56,508 bases of DNA from Firmicutes bacterium UBA1739 (GCA_002315385.1 DCHZ01000038.1:82614-139121); one strand, 5' to 3'. Counted from the stretch's first letter, positions 33,655 through 44,128 are shown. Notes: generated by a model not told the origin, from the letters alone. Numbers and translations: made by a program.

Positions 33655-35428
33655 TATCCTTTGCAGGCAAATCCACTTTTATTGCCAGTTCCTCCAGCTG
33701 TGCCTGATCTATTTCTCCCGGTGCTTCACTCATCATGCATACGGCATTCTGATTCTTGGGAAATGCGATAACTTCACGAATACTGTCACTGCCTGAAAGA
33801 AGCATTACCAGTCTGTCAAGACCGTAAGCCAGTCCTCCGTGAGGAGGAGTTCCGTACTTTAATGCATCTGTGAAGAATCCGAACTTCTTCCTGATTTCTT
33901 CCGGTGTAAGACCGAGAACCTCAAACATCTTCTGCTGAAGCTGACGGTCGTGAATTCTTATACTGCCACCGCCCAGCTCGATACCGTTGAGAACGATATC
34001 GTAAGCAAGAGCATTGACTTTTCCGGGATCTGTATCAAGATACTGAATATCGTCCGGGTTAGGCATAGTGAACGGATGATGCATCGCATAATATCTTCCG
34101 TCTTCCTCATTGTATTCCATAAGAGGAAAATCCGTAACCCATAAGAAATTGTACTGATTCCTGTCCAGCATTCCCATTCTGCCGGCCAGCTCACGTCTCA
34201 GGAATCCGAGAGAATCGAATACTACCTTCGGCTTATCCGCAACAATCAGGAGCAAATCTCCTTCTTCCGCTTCCATTCTTTCATAGATTGCGCTCATTTC
34301 TTCTTCAGTCATGAATTTTGCAAAGGAGGATGTCACTTTTTCGCCCATCTTTACCCAGGCAAGCCCCTTTGCCCCGAAAGTTTTAATAAGGTCCACCAGC
34401 TTGTCAACTTCTTTTCTGCTGAATCTGTCATTACAGCCCTTCAGGTTGATTCCTCTTACATCTTTTCCGTCGGCAACGGCACCCGAAAATACTCCGAATC
34501 CGCAATCCTTCACTAAATCATTGAGATATTTAAGCTCAAAGCCTACTCTTGTATCAGGCTTGTCGCTTCCGAATCTTTCCATAGCTTCTTTATATGTAAG
34601 TCTTTGGAAAGGTGTCTGAATCTCAATATTCATTACTTCCTTCATCAGCTTTGTCAGGAATCTTTCCTGAACCGCAATAATATCCTCCTGATCCACAAAT
34701 GACATTTCGATGTCCACCTGAGTAAACTCAGGCTGTCTGTCCGCTCTGAGATCCTCATCACGGAAGCATTTCACTATCTGATAATACTTATCCATTCCGG
34801 AAACCATCAGAATCTGCTTGAACATCTGCGGTGACTGAGGAAGTGCGTAGAAGCATCCCTGATTAACTCTGCTGGGGATTACATAGTCTCTTGCTCCTTC
34901 CGGAGTAGGTTTAATCAGCATCGGTGTTTCAACATCTGTGAAGCCTTCCCCGTCGAAGAAGTTTCTGATGCATTTTGTCACCTGATGTCTGAATTTCAGA
35001 TTTTTCTGCATATGAGGCTTTCTCAGATCGAGGAATCTGTACTTGAGTCTGAGATTTTCACCTACATCATCGTCATCTTTAATATAAATAGGTGGTGTAT
35101 CGGCCTCTGAATAAATACTTAATCCGTCAGCAAATATTTCCACATCACCTGTAGGAATATCCTTATTCTTAGCTTCTCTTTCTCTGACAATACCCGTAAC
35201 GCCGATGACAAACTCACTTCTGAGCTTATCCGCATTTTCAAAAGCTGTGGCATCCACATCTTTGTCAAAAACTATCTGAATAATTCCTGTCTTATCTCTG
35301 AGGTCGCAGAAAATCAGACCTCCGAGATTTCTTCTTTTCTGAACCCATCCGTTGACAGTTACTCTCTGTCCTTCATTTCCGATTCTGAGTTCACCGCACA
35401 TATCAGTGCGTTTCATTACACTGCCCAT
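33638..35428 (-). CDS. aspS: Aspartyl-tRNA synthetase
   Basis: A 596-residue class IIb synthetase. It has an N-terminal OB-fold anticodon domain (VTVNGWVQKRRNLGGLIF), the QSPQMFKQ motif, FRDEDLRADRQPEFTQVDIE (motif 2) and GLAYGLDRLVMLL (motif 3). The bacterial GAD insertion is present. AGGAGG with 8-bp spacing supports ATG 35428. Neighbours are hisS, 12 bp upstream, and nadD. Confidence 0.98.
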   Translation of the reverse strand: MGSVMKRTDMCGELRIGNEGQRVTVNGWVQKRRNLGGLIFCDLRDKTGIIQIVFDKDVDATAFENADKLRSEFVIGVTGIVREREAKNKDIPTGDVEIFADGLSIYSEADTPPIYIKDDDDVGENLRLKYRFLDLRKPHMQKNLKFRHQVTKCIRNFFDGEGFTDVETPMLIKPTPEGARDYVIPSRVNQGCFYALPQSPQMFKQILMVSGMDKYYQIVKCFRDEDLRADRQPEFTQVDIEMSFVDQEDIIAVQERFLTKLMKEVMNIEIQTPFQRLTYKEAMERFGSDKPDTRVGFELKYLNDLVKDCGFGVFSGAVADGKDVRGINLKGCNDRFSRKEVDKLVDLIKTFGAKGLAWVKMGEKVTSSFAKFMTEEEMSAIYERMEAEEGDLLLIVADKPKVVFDSLGFLRRELAGRMGMLDRNQYNFLWVTDFPLMEYNEEDGRYYAMHHPFTMPNPDDIQYLDTDPGKVNALAYDIVLNGIELGGGSIRIHDRQLQQKMFEVLGLTPEEIRKKFGFFTDALKYGTPPHGGLAYGLDRLVMLLSGSDSIREVIAFPKNQNAVCMMSEAPGEIDQAQLEELAIKVDLPAKDNESEK

Positions 35429-35440
35429 TTTAGTATCCTC

Positions 35441-36685
35441 CTATAGCTTGTCAATTTCTTCCGCTGAAACAGAAATCTGCTCTCCTGTTTCCATATTTTT
35501 AACGCTGAATGAATTATTCTTTACTTCATCCCCGCCAATAATAATCGTTTTCTTAGCCTTTACTCTGTTGGCATATTTAAACTGATTCTTGAAATTGCGG
35601 CCCATCATGTCCATCAAAACAGATCTTCCCTTTTTTCTGAGTTTTCCTGCCAGAGCCGTGCCGTAGCTTACAGCTTCGTCTCCCATCGTAACAATCACAT
35701 AATCCGGGCCTTCTTCTTCCGGTATACTGATTCCTTCTTCACCCAGAAGCAGCATCAGTCTTTCGATACCCATTCCGAAACCCACACCGGGTGTTGCCGG
35801 TCCGCCTATCTGCTCCACAAGATTATCATATCTTCCTCCGCCGCAGACGGTTCCCTGAGCCATTTCCTTTGTTGAAACGAATTCAAAGGCTGTTTTTGTA
35901 TAGTAATCAAGACCTCTTACAATTCCCGGATCAACGGTATACTCGATGCCCATATCCGTAAGAACAGACTTGAATTTTTCAAAATGATCGCTGCAGTCAT
36001 CACAGAGATAATCCAGCATCACAGGTGCGCCCTGAACCAGCCTCTGACATTCTTTGCTCTTGCAGTCCAGTATTCTCATCGGATTTTTGTTGAATCTTCC
36101 CTTGCAGGTATCACAGAGTCCGTCATATTTGTCGGCAAGAAAAGCCTTCAGTGCGTCCCTGTGCTTAGCTCTGCACGTCGGACATCCCACACTGTTGATT
36201 CTCAGCTCTATTTCCTTCATTCCCAAGGCATCCAGCATATCCGCAGCCACGCTTACGATTTCCGCATCTGCCAGCGGACTTTCCGTACCGAAAATTTCGG
36301 TTCCCATCTGATGAAACTGTCTGTATCTGCCCTTCTGCATCTTTTCATATCTGAAGCAGGGGGTAATATAGTACATTTTTGTCGGCTGCATTTCCGAGAA
36401 AATTCCGTTCTCCACAAATGCTCTTGCAGCAGGAGACGTGCCCTCGGGTTTAAGGGTAAGATTTCTTCCTGCAAGATCATCGAAAGAATACATCTGCTTT
36501 TCAACTACATCTGTTGTATCTCCAACTCCTCTGACGAACAGCTCCGTATGCTCGAAAATCGGGGTTCTTATTTCTTTCAATCCGTATCTTCTGCAGATAT
36601 CTCTGAATAAACCTTCAAGATACTGCCATTTTCCCGACTGACCGGGTAAAATATCACTGGTTCCTTTTGGTGCCTGTGTTAACAT
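35441..36685 (-). CDS. hisS: Histidyl-tRNA synthetase
   Basis: A 414-residue class II synthetase. Motif 1 is near EIRTPIFEHTELF, motif 2 is FRYEKMQKGRYRQFHQMG, and the histidine A motif appears as GLDYYTKTAFEF. GVGFGMGIERLMLL is motif 3, and the C-terminal anticodon domain is intact. AAGGAG precedes ATG 36685. hisS-aspS is a standard Firmicute pair. Confidence 0.98.
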   Translation of the reverse strand: MLTQAPKGTSDILPGQSGKWQYLEGLFRDICRRYGLKEIRTPIFEHTELFVRGVGDTTDVVEKQMYSFDDLAGRNLTLKPEGTSPAARAFVENGIFSEMQPTKMYYITPCFRYEKMQKGRYRQFHQMGTEIFGTESPLADAEIVSVAADMLDALGMKEIELRINSVGCPTCRAKHRDALKAFLADKYDGLCDTCKGRFNKNPMRILDCKSKECQRLVQGAPVMLDYLCDDCSDHFEKFKSVLTDMGIEYTVDPGIVRGLDYYTKTAFEFVSTKEMAQGTVCGGGRYDNLVEQIGGPATPGVGFGMGIERLMLLLGEEGISIPEEEGPDYVIVTMGDEAVSYGTALAGKLRKKGRSVLMDMMGRNFKNQFKYANRVKAKKTIIIGGDEVKNNSFSVKNMETGEQISVSAEEIDKL

Positions 36686-36720
36686 AAATAAACTCCTTCA
36701 TAAAAAACTTTTATATTTCA

Positions 36721-38163
36721 TTATATATCTTTTTGGGGGTGTTTTGCAAATAATAATTGATTTTTCCGCTGAATCATCTCATCAATCCGCTCGATATATA
36801 TCTCATAATTCGACACATTGGCGGCACGTTCAATCCGGTTCTCCTCCGGATAATACCGCTTACTGATTCCACCCGCTCCCAGGGCTATCATGGTCTGCCT
36901 CTCATCCATTGTTTTGATATTATACAGACACTCCGTACCCTTTCTGCAGTAGCCTATGTTTTCAAGATTACCCACCATATACTTCTGCCTGTACAGATAA
37001 TACGGCTCATAACCTCTTTCTTTAAGGACTTTGCCCGAATACTCCACCATTTCGGCAAGCTTCATAGTCTCCCTGTAGTTATATTCCTCATCGTCTTCTC
37101 TGAGCCTTGAAGCTCTTTTGACCGCCAGAGTATGTACGGTTATGTTTTCCGGTGCCATATCCAGCACGGCGGCAAGAGTATTTCTGAAATCCTCCGGTGT
37201 TTCTCCCGGCAGTCCCGCAATCAGGTCCATGTTGATTATCTCAATTCCCGCCTCCCCGGCCATTCTGTACGCCTCGATAATCTGCTCCGGAGAATGAAGC
37301 CGTCCTATTATCTCAAGAGTTTTCGCATTCATTGACTGAGGATTTATGCTGATTCTTCTTATTCCGTGTCTGCGTATTACAGCCAGCTTTTCCGGAGTAA
37401 TTGTATCGGGTCTTCCCGCCTCGACAGTGAATTCCTCGCACCTGCTCAAATCGAAGTTCGTGAATATTCTGTCAAGCAGCTCATCCAGCTGCCCGGCGCT
37501 CAGACTTGTGGGAGTTCCTCCTCCGATATAGAAAGATTCCGTGAACATACCGGCTTCCCGCATCGATGAAGAAACAGCCTCAATCTCTTTGTACAGAGCT
37601 TCCAGATAAGCTTCAATTGCACCCGGCTTTGCAACATTTGAAGTAAACGAACAGTAAACACATCTTGTGGGGCAGAAGGGTATTCCCAGGTAAACACCTA
37701 CGTTATTTTCAGACCTGACACAGGACTGAAGATACTGATTCTTCAGCGTCGTAATGAGCAGCTCTGTTTTTTCATCACTGAGCCTGTAATACTCTTTCAT
37801 ATACAGACTGATTTCATCATATGAATTTCCTTTTTCATACAGTTCCCGGACTATTTTAACCGGTTTGACACCTGTTAAAATACCCCAGGGGAGCTCTTTT
37901 CCGCAGCTTTTGCCGAAGGCATCATAGATTCCCCGTTTTATCGCATTTTTCAGCTCTTTTATATTCTCCGGTTTCCTACCTCTGTAATAAAAGCTTTCAA
38001 TCGGCAGTGAAATCCGTTCATTCTCAAAAACAACGGAAAAGCTTTGGTTGTTATCCAAAGCTCCGTCCTCCGTTATCTCATAATTACCTTTCGGTACAAA
38101 CATTTTTATCAGCTCTTCTGTTTCATATCCTGATATTGAAGAGCATATTCTGACATTATACAT
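36721..38163 (-). CDS. hemZ: Oxygen-independent coproporphyrinogen III oxidase-like radical SAM protein HemZ
   Basis: A 480-residue HemZ-type radical SAM protein. The cluster motif is CPTRCVYC (CxxxCxxC) near 167-174, followed by YIGGGTPT and FTVEAGRPDT. The N-terminal 150 residues are the HemZ-specific extension. It is a proposed step in heme synthesis, although no other heme gene is in view. ATG 38163 is favoured over GTG 38172 by the spacing to AGAGAG. The position between an MBL hydrolase and hisS is typical. Confidence 0.92.
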   Translation of the reverse strand: MYNVRICSSISGYETEELIKMFVPKGNYEITEDGALDNNQSFSVVFENERISLPIESFYYRGRKPENIKELKNAIKRGIYDAFGKSCGKELPWGILTGVKPVKIVRELYEKGNSYDEISLYMKEYYRLSDEKTELLITTLKNQYLQSCVRSENNVGVYLGIPFCPTRCVYCSFTSNVAKPGAIEAYLEALYKEIEAVSSSMREAGMFTESFYIGGGTPTSLSAGQLDELLDRIFTNFDLSRCEEFTVEAGRPDTITPEKLAVIRRHGIRRISINPQSMNAKTLEIIGRLHSPEQIIEAYRMAGEAGIEIINMDLIAGLPGETPEDFRNTLAAVLDMAPENITVHTLAVKRASRLREDDEEYNYRETMKLAEMVEYSGKVLKERGYEPYYLYRQKYMVGNLENIGYCRKGTECLYNIKTMDERQTMIALGAGGISKRYYPEENRIERAANVSNYEIYIERIDEMIQRKNQLLFAKHPQKDI

Positions 38164-38177
38164 AGAATTCACTCTCT

Positions 38178-38798
38178 TTAAAAAAACGGGTTGTATCTTT
38201 TTTCCTGTCCGATGGTAGTCGCACCTTCATGGCCGGGGAATACTTCGATATCATCGTCAAGAACAAAAAGCTTTGTTTTGATTCCGTTGAAAAGATGCGC
38301 CGCATTGCATAACGCAAAATCCGTTCTTCCCACCGAGCCCGCAAAAAGTGTGTCTCCGGAAAACAGCCATTTGTTCACAAGAATACTTATTCCTCCGGGA
38401 GAATGTCCGGGAGTGTGAATTATTTTTATTGTGCTGTTTCCGAAAGCAATTTCGTCCCCGTCTTCCAGCCATTTGTCCGCAATTATGGAAATTCCGTTTC
38501 CGAACATCATTTTAGACGCATTGTATGCCGGGCTTGCCAGCATTTCCTTTTCGGCTCTGTGGGCATAAACCGGCGCCTTGAATCTGTTTCTGTAAGCTTC
38601 CACGCCGCCGATATGGTCGCCGTGCCCGTGAGTCAGGATAATGAATTCAACATTAAGCTTATTCATTTCGATAAAGCTTTCCATTCCGGAATCCGTTCCG
38701 CCCGGATCGACGATAAAAGCCTTCTTCATTTCATTATCATAAACAAGATAAGTATTCACATACAGGGGTCCTGTATAATACTGCTTCATCATTAACAT
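38178..38798 (-). CDS. MBL-fold metallo-hydrolase (glyoxalase II-like)
   Basis: A 206-residue single-domain metallo-beta-lactamase-fold hydrolase. Zinc ligands are in THGHGDHIGG (near 56-65), HTPGHSPGG, FSGDTLF and the final FPGHEG. It resembles the YqgX/glyoxalase II group acting on thioesters, but the substrate is not known. GGAGG 8 bp before ATG 38798 supports the start. Confidence 0.9.
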   Translation of the reverse strand: MLMMKQYYTGPLYVNTYLVYDNEMKKAFIVDPGGTDSGMESFIEMNKLNVEFIILTHGHGDHIGGVEAYRNRFKAPVYAHRAEKEMLASPAYNASKMMFGNGISIIADKWLEDGDEIAFGNSTIKIIHTPGHSPGGISILVNKWLFSGDTLFAGSVGRTDFALCNAAHLFNGIKTKLFVLDDDIEVFPGHEGATTIGQEKRYNPFF

Positions 38799-38876
38799 AG
38801 TCTCAACCTCCAGTAATCCGATAAAAAACTCTTTCGTATTAAATACAATACAATACTCTTCTCAGATCAGAAAAAT

Positions 38877-39326
38877 CTAAAATAGTTTTCTGCTGTCCAG
38901 CAGCAGTGTGACCGGTCCGTCATTATATATTTTCACAAGCATATCTGCCTGAAATATTCCTTCTTCAACCTCGATTTCCAGCTCACGCAGTTTAGACGTG
39001 AAATAATCATACAATTCCACGGCCTTTTCCGGAGCCGCAGCTTCCGTAAATCCGGGTCTTCTTCCCTTTCTGCAGTCTGCATACAGGGTAAACTGGGAAA
39101 CCGCAAGAATCGAGCCTCCCACATCCTTTATGGAAAGGTTCATTTTGCCGTTTTCATCCTCAAATACTCTCAGATTTGCGGTTTTTTCCGCAATATAATC
39201 TGCATCTTCTTTTCCATCGTCTTTCCCTACTCCCAGGAAAATCACGAATCCTTTTTTCACAGCTCCCGTTATTTTATTATCAACTGTCACAGAGCCTTCG
39301 ATAACTCTTTGAACAACTGCTCTCAT
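38877..39326 (-). CDS. dtd: D-aminoacyl-tRNA deacylase
   Basis: A 149-residue DTD that removes D-amino acids (and glycine) from mischarged tRNA. The active-site motifs SQFTLYAD and NDGPVTLLLDS (Gly-cisPro loop) are intact. GGAG precedes ATG 39326. It follows relA after 225 bp that holds no gene; a TATAAT at 39345-39350 could be a promoter. Confidence 0.96.
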   Translation of the reverse strand: MRAVVQRVIEGSVTVDNKITGAVKKGFVIFLGVGKDDGKEDADYIAEKTANLRVFEDENGKMNLSIKDVGGSILAVSQFTLYADCRKGRRPGFTEAAAPEKAVELYDYFTSKLRELEIEVEEGIFQADMLVKIYNDGPVTLLLDSRKLF

Positions 39327-39551
39327 CTCAATCTCCTGTCTTATTATACTCTGGGTTCTAACTTCGGACTCTCGGGGCTCTGAGCTTTATAGCTCCTGAC
39401 TTCATGAGCGCTGCAACCGTGCCTGTTATCAGCCGTCAATTTCGGACCACTTTTTCCGGCTTCGTTTCCGCACTCAGGCTCCGAACTTCTTACCGGTGCT
39501 TTGGTTTCAATACACCCTTTCTTGCCGTTCTGCCTTCATCCCCGGTCCGTC

Positions 39552-41783
39552 CTAAATTGTTGCTCTGTATGCGTCAATCACGCCCTCAACCGACTTGATT
39601 TTTGTCAGAATTTTCCTTATCTGATCGGACCTGGTAATAGCCAGAGTAACATTAAACATGGCCTTTTTATCTTTTGTGGTCTTTACCTGAAGACTTCTGA
39701 TATCCACATCTTCGGACTGCATTGCCACCGAAAGATCCAGAAGCAGACATTTTCTGTCTTCAGCCAGCACGTAAATCTCAGCCTCAAAAGAATGCTCCGT
39801 GCTGTCACTTTCATCCCATTCCACCTCGATAAGCCTTCCCTTCTCTTCCTCGGGAACAGATATCATATTCGCACAGTCTTTTCTGTGAACGGATATACCT
39901 CTTCCTTTTGTAATGAAACCGACTATTTCATCACCGGGAACCGGTGTACAGCATTTTGCAAGCTTTATCATCAGTCCGTCAACACCTTTGACCTTGACTC
40001 CAAGTGCGTCCTTTTTGTAGTATTTCTGTCTGCTGTCTTTATCTTCCTCAGCGCTCTTATTCTTCTCATATTCTGCAGCTGTTATTTCCTGCTGCTGACG
40101 TTTCTGTTCCTCTTTTTCTTCTTCGGCATAGAAATCCACCAGCATGTTTGCAACTTTTGTTGCCGGTATACCTCCGTAGCCCACCGAAACATACAGGTCC
40201 TCAATCGTTGCCAGTCTGTAGCTTTTTGCAATTGCCACAATCCAGTTCTGCTTCAGAAGCTGCTGACTGTCATAAGCTTTACGCTTTACAGCCTTTTCGA
40301 TCGCAGTCCGGCCTTTTTCAATATTTTCGGCACGGTTTTCTTTTCTGAACCACTGCCGTATCTTATTCTTTGCCTGAGAGGTCTTTACTATTCCGAGCCA
40401 GTCCGAGCTTGGACCCTTACTGTTGGGATTGGTAATAATCTCCACCACATTTCCGTTTTCAAGAACATGATCAAGAGTTACCATTTTCCCGTTTACCTTG
40501 GCACCGATACATTTCAGTCCTACCTCGGTATGAATCTTAAACGCAAAATCCAGCGGCGTACTGCCTGCCGGCAGCTCCACCACAGCACCTCTCGGCGTAA
40601 ATACGAATACCTGATTGGAAAACAGGTCCACCTTCAGTGATTCCATGAATTCTTTAGGATCATTCATATCTTTCTGAAGTTCAATAGTCTGTCTGAGCCA
40701 TGCCAGCTTCTTTTCATTCTCCTCATGGTTATCCATGATTCCCTGTTTGTATTTCCAGTGAGCGGCAATACCGTATTCGGCCACTTGGTGCATTTCCTTT
40801 GTTCGAATCTGCACCTCAAAAGGCGGTCCGTATTTACTTATCAGAGTTGAATGAATAGACTGATACATATTAGGCTTGGGCATCGCTATATAATCTTTAA
40901 ATCTTCCCGGAATAGGCTTCCAGAGAGTATGAACAATCCCGAGAACTCCGTAACAGTCCTTAACCGAATCAACTATTACGCGAATAGCCGCCAGGTCAAA
41001 AATCTCATCCAGAGTTTTTCCGCCCTGCATTTTTTTATATATGCTGTAATAATGCTTATATCTTCCGTATATTTCATATTCGATATGAAGCTCTTCAATG
41101 TGCGGCTTCAACTCGGCTATTACCTTTTCAATATAATCATCGTGAGTGTATTTTCTCATTCGCACTCCGGAGACCAGACTGTAGTACAGCTCCGGCTCCA
41201 GAGCTTTAAGCGCCAGATCTTCCAGCTCGAATTTTATTTTAGAGATACCGAGCCTGTCCGCCAGGGGTGCATAAATATCCAGAGTTTCACGGCATTTTTC
41301 GACAATTTTCGCATCTGTCATAAAATTGATGGTTCTCATATTGTGAAGCCTGTCCGCCAGCTTTATTATCAGCACCCTGATATCCTTCGTCATTGCCAGA
41401 AACATCTTTCTCAGATTCTCCGCCTGACGTTCTTCTTTTGTTTCAAACTTAATGCTTCCCAGCTTTGTTACACCGTCCACCAGGATGGCTATATCCTCCC
41501 CGAAAATCTGTTCGATATCATCATATGAATAATCTGTATCTTCCACAACATCGTGCATCAGTGCAGCAGCCACTGTCTGGGAGTCCATATCCATTTCAGC
41601 AAGAATTTTCGCAACTTCGACAGGGTGAATAAAATAAGCTTCTCCCGATTTTCTGAACTGACCTTCATGGGCCGTTCTTGCAAGGTCATAGGCCTTCCCC
41701 ACTAAATATAAGTCGTAATCCGGATTAAGTTGTTTCAGATAGTTCAAAAAAACTTCTCTGTTTTCTGCCATGATATCGCTCAT
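39552..41783 (-). CDS. relA: Bifunctional (p)ppGpp synthetase/hydrolase
   Basis: A 743-residue RelA/SpoT homologue, the stringent-response enzyme. Order of domains: HD hydrolase (AALMHDVVEDTDYSYDDI near 70-87, intact), synthetase (near 235-345, AIRVIVDSVKDCYGVLG), TGS (FVFTPRGAVVELPAGSTPLD), zinc-finger/helical region, and C-terminal ACT. The intact HD residues suggest it both makes and degrades ppGpp. AGGAGG precedes ATG 41783. Confidence 0.97.
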   Translation of the reverse strand: MSDIMAENREVFLNYLKQLNPDYDLYLVGKAYDLARTAHEGQFRKSGEAYFIHPVEVAKILAEMDMDSQTVAAALMHDVVEDTDYSYDDIEQIFGEDIAILVDGVTKLGSIKFETKEERQAENLRKMFLAMTKDIRVLIIKLADRLHNMRTINFMTDAKIVEKCRETLDIYAPLADRLGISKIKFELEDLALKALEPELYYSLVSGVRMRKYTHDDYIEKVIAELKPHIEELHIEYEIYGRYKHYYSIYKKMQGGKTLDEIFDLAAIRVIVDSVKDCYGVLGIVHTLWKPIPGRFKDYIAMPKPNMYQSIHSTLISKYGPPFEVQIRTKEMHQVAEYGIAAHWKYKQGIMDNHEENEKKLAWLRQTIELQKDMNDPKEFMESLKVDLFSNQVFVFTPRGAVVELPAGSTPLDFAFKIHTEVGLKCIGAKVNGKMVTLDHVLENGNVVEIITNPNSKGPSSDWLGIVKTSQAKNKIRQWFRKENRAENIEKGRTAIEKAVKRKAYDSQQLLKQNWIVAIAKSYRLATIEDLYVSVGYGGIPATKVANMLVDFYAEEEKEEQKRQQQEITAAEYEKNKSAEEDKDSRQKYYKKDALGVKVKGVDGLMIKLAKCCTPVPGDEIVGFITKGRGISVHRKDCANMISVPEEEKGRLIEVEWDESDSTEHSFEAEIYVLAEDRKCLLLDLSVAMQSEDVDIRSLQVKTTKDKKAMFNVTLAITRSDQIRKILTKIKSVEGVIDAYRATI

Positions 41784-41869
41784 TTTTTCACCTCCTCAGT
41801 ATGCTTACTGTCCTTTACTGACATCTTACTATGCTGAACATAGAGTAAACTATTCCTCATGCTGACTGA

Positions 41870-41900
41870 GGCGGATGAATTTCATCCGCCCCGTTTTTTT
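41870..41900 (+). terminator. Terminator-like hairpin in plus orientation between secDF and relA
   Basis: Arms GGCGGATGAA (41870-41879) and TTCATCCGCC (41881-41890) are followed on the plus strand by CCG and seven T. Both neighbouring genes run on the minus strand, so the T tract is on the wrong side for secDF. Confidence 0.6.
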
Positions 41901-41908
41901 ACTAAATG

Positions 41909-44128
41909 TTATTTACCGACATATTTCTTTTTTGTTCCCTTTGAACCTTTATTCCCAAACAGTCTGTTGATTTCATACCAGATTGAACCTGATACAAATA
42001 TTGAAGAATATGTACCCGCAATCAGACCTACCATTACAGGGAATACATAGCTTCTCAGACTGGATGTACCCATTACAAGCAGAGCCGCTACGGCCAGTAT
42101 TGTTGTGACAGAAGTTGCTATTGTTCTTGATAATGTCTGAGATACACTCAGGTTAACAAGATCCAGCGGCTTGGATTTTCTGCCCAGCCTGATATTCTCA
42201 CGGATTCTGTCAAATACAACGATGGTATTGTTAATAGAGTAACCGAGAATAATCAGAAGAGCCGCAATAAACGGAGCATTCATTTCTATGTGGAACAAAC
42301 CGTAAATCGAAACCATGGTAAGCATATCCACCAGCAGTGCCAGGATAGCCGCAATACCGAATTTCAGCTGGAACCTTATCGCAATGTAAATCAGCATCAG
42401 TACACACGCAATCAGAACTGCCTTCAGTGCACTGGTCTTTATTTCTTTTCCTACCGAAGGTCCGAACTGGTCGGCACTCATCAGACTGCTGCTATCGAGA
42501 TTGTATTCCTTATATATATCCTGCAGGATTACTTCTCTCGCATCATTATCCAGAGAAGCTGAGGTTCTGATGATAATCTCATCATTATCATCACCCGCAT
42601 ATACTATTGTAGCATCTATTCCGTTCTTTTCGAGAATCTGTTCCACCGGTGCAAGATTAACCTGAGACTGACCCATGTCAATCTGCATCATAGTACCGCC
42701 CGTAAAGTCAATACCCATGTTGAAGCCTCGCACTCCGCCCACAAGGAAACCTATCAGAATAATGCATAATGAAATTGCATACCAGATTTTTCTTTTCTGA
42801 ATAACAGGGATATTTGACTGAGCGATATCCTTAATTTTACTCTTTTTGTACGCAAAGAATTTTTCCTTCCCGAAGGTTTTGCTTTCGGCAAGAACTATGA
42901 TAAACAGCCTTGTAACAAATAAAGCCGTAATCATACTGATGATGATACCTATCATTAATGTCCATGCAAAGCCCTTAACAGAACCTGTTCCGAACTGATA
43001 AAGAACAACGCCGGCGATAAGTGTTGTGATGTTAGAGTCGATGATGGTAGCCGTAGCTCTTTCAAAGCCGGCACGCACAGCCGCGCGGATAGTTTTTCCC
43101 GAAGCTATTTCTTCTCTTATTCTGGCAAATATGATTACATTGGCATCTACCGCCATACCTATTGATAAAAGGATACCGAATATTCCCGGCAGTGTGAGAA
43201 CCGCTCCGAAGAGCTCGTAAATCCATATATAAACCACAACATAGAGTAAGAGTGCCAGACTGGCAGCAACGCCCATCATTTTATAAACAGCAATCATAAA
43301 TACTATGATGAGAAGGATACCGATTGCCCCTGCAACCAGTGCTTTTTCAAATGAATCATAGCCTAATGTAGCACCTACGATTGATGTATTGACTTCTTTT
43401 AATGTTACAGGAAGCGAACCGCCTCGAATCAGTGCGGCATCTGCAGCAGCTGTTTCCTTTGTATATGAACCGGATACAAAGGCCTCTCCGCCGCTGATTT
43501 CAGCATTAACCATCGGTGCCGAGATCACTTTGTTATCAAGAACAATCAGAATCTGACCGCAGTCATATTCGCCGTACTGGTTTGTCACTGTTGTTCCTTT
43601 GTTTTCCAGAGCTTTTTTTGTGGCCTTCCAGAACTTGTCTGTTCCTTCACTGTTAAATTTAATTGAAATACCCGGTTCGTTGCCGATACTTTCTCCGTCA
43701 AAACCCAGAACAGCGTCCTTAACTTCCGCTCCGGTAACAACGGTGTTTCCCCATGCATCAACGAATTCCAGCTGAGCGGTCTTGCCTATTGCCTCAAGGG
43801 CTGCCTGAGCATCCTGGGCTCCCGGAAGCTCAACTCTGATTCGGTTTCCGGATTCAACTGTAACAATCGGTTCTGATAAACCCATCTCGTTTACACGGTT
43901 TTCAATGACAGCCTGAGTCTGCTCCATGAGTTTTTCAAGATCATCTCCTGTGGCATCGGTATCCGCTTCAAGAAGTACATAAGCACCTCCGGCCAGATCC
44001 AGCCCCAGATTAACGTTATCTTTTGCGTTTGGTATTTCAAGTGAGCCGACCTTGAGTCCGAATAAACTGATTCCCAACCCAAGGGCAATTACTACCACAA
44101 GCAAAACAGATACAACTTTCTTCCACAT
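41909..44128 (-). CDS. secDF: Fused protein translocase subunit SecDF
   Basis: A 739-residue fusion of SecD and SecF, the RND-type proton-driven partners of SecYEG. SecD carries LGLDLAGGAYVLLEADTD (near 42-59) and the VDANVIIFARIREE motif; SecF carries FNMGIDFTGGTMMQID and YSINNTIVVFDRIREN. Twelve membrane segments are expected. It lacks part of the large SecD periplasmic domain seen in proteobacteria. GGGAGG precedes ATG 44128. yajC is upstream. Confidence 0.97.
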   Translation of the reverse strand: MWKKVVSVLLVVVIALGLGISLFGLKVGSLEIPNAKDNVNLGLDLAGGAYVLLEADTDATGDDLEKLMEQTQAVIENRVNEMGLSEPIVTVESGNRIRVELPGAQDAQAALEAIGKTAQLEFVDAWGNTVVTGAEVKDAVLGFDGESIGNEPGISIKFNSEGTDKFWKATKKALENKGTTVTNQYGEYDCGQILIVLDNKVISAPMVNAEISGGEAFVSGSYTKETAAADAALIRGGSLPVTLKEVNTSIVGATLGYDSFEKALVAGAIGILLIIVFMIAVYKMMGVAASLALLLYVVVYIWIYELFGAVLTLPGIFGILLSIGMAVDANVIIFARIREEIASGKTIRAAVRAGFERATATIIDSNITTLIAGVVLYQFGTGSVKGFAWTLMIGIIISMITALFVTRLFIIVLAESKTFGKEKFFAYKKSKIKDIAQSNIPVIQKRKIWYAISLCIILIGFLVGGVRGFNMGIDFTGGTMMQIDMGQSQVNLAPVEQILEKNGIDATIVYAGDDNDEIIIRTSASLDNDAREVILQDIYKEYNLDSSSLMSADQFGPSVGKEIKTSALKAVLIACVLMLIYIAIRFQLKFGIAAILALLVDMLTMVSIYGLFHIEMNAPFIAALLIILGYSINNTIVVFDRIRENIRLGRKSKPLDLVNLSVSQTLSRTIATSVTTILAVAALLVMGTSSLRSYVFPVMVGLIAGTYSSIFVSGSIWYEINRLFGNKGSKGTKKKYVGK

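Noticed and set aside
29599..36720. T-box leaders before leuS, aspS or hisS
   Set aside because: No AGGGTGGNACCGCG-type T-box sequence or long leader is present; the genes are closely packed.
39327..39551. A small gene between relA and dtd
   Set aside because: Both strands carry frequent stops in all frames; only a possible -10 box at 39345-39350 is seen.
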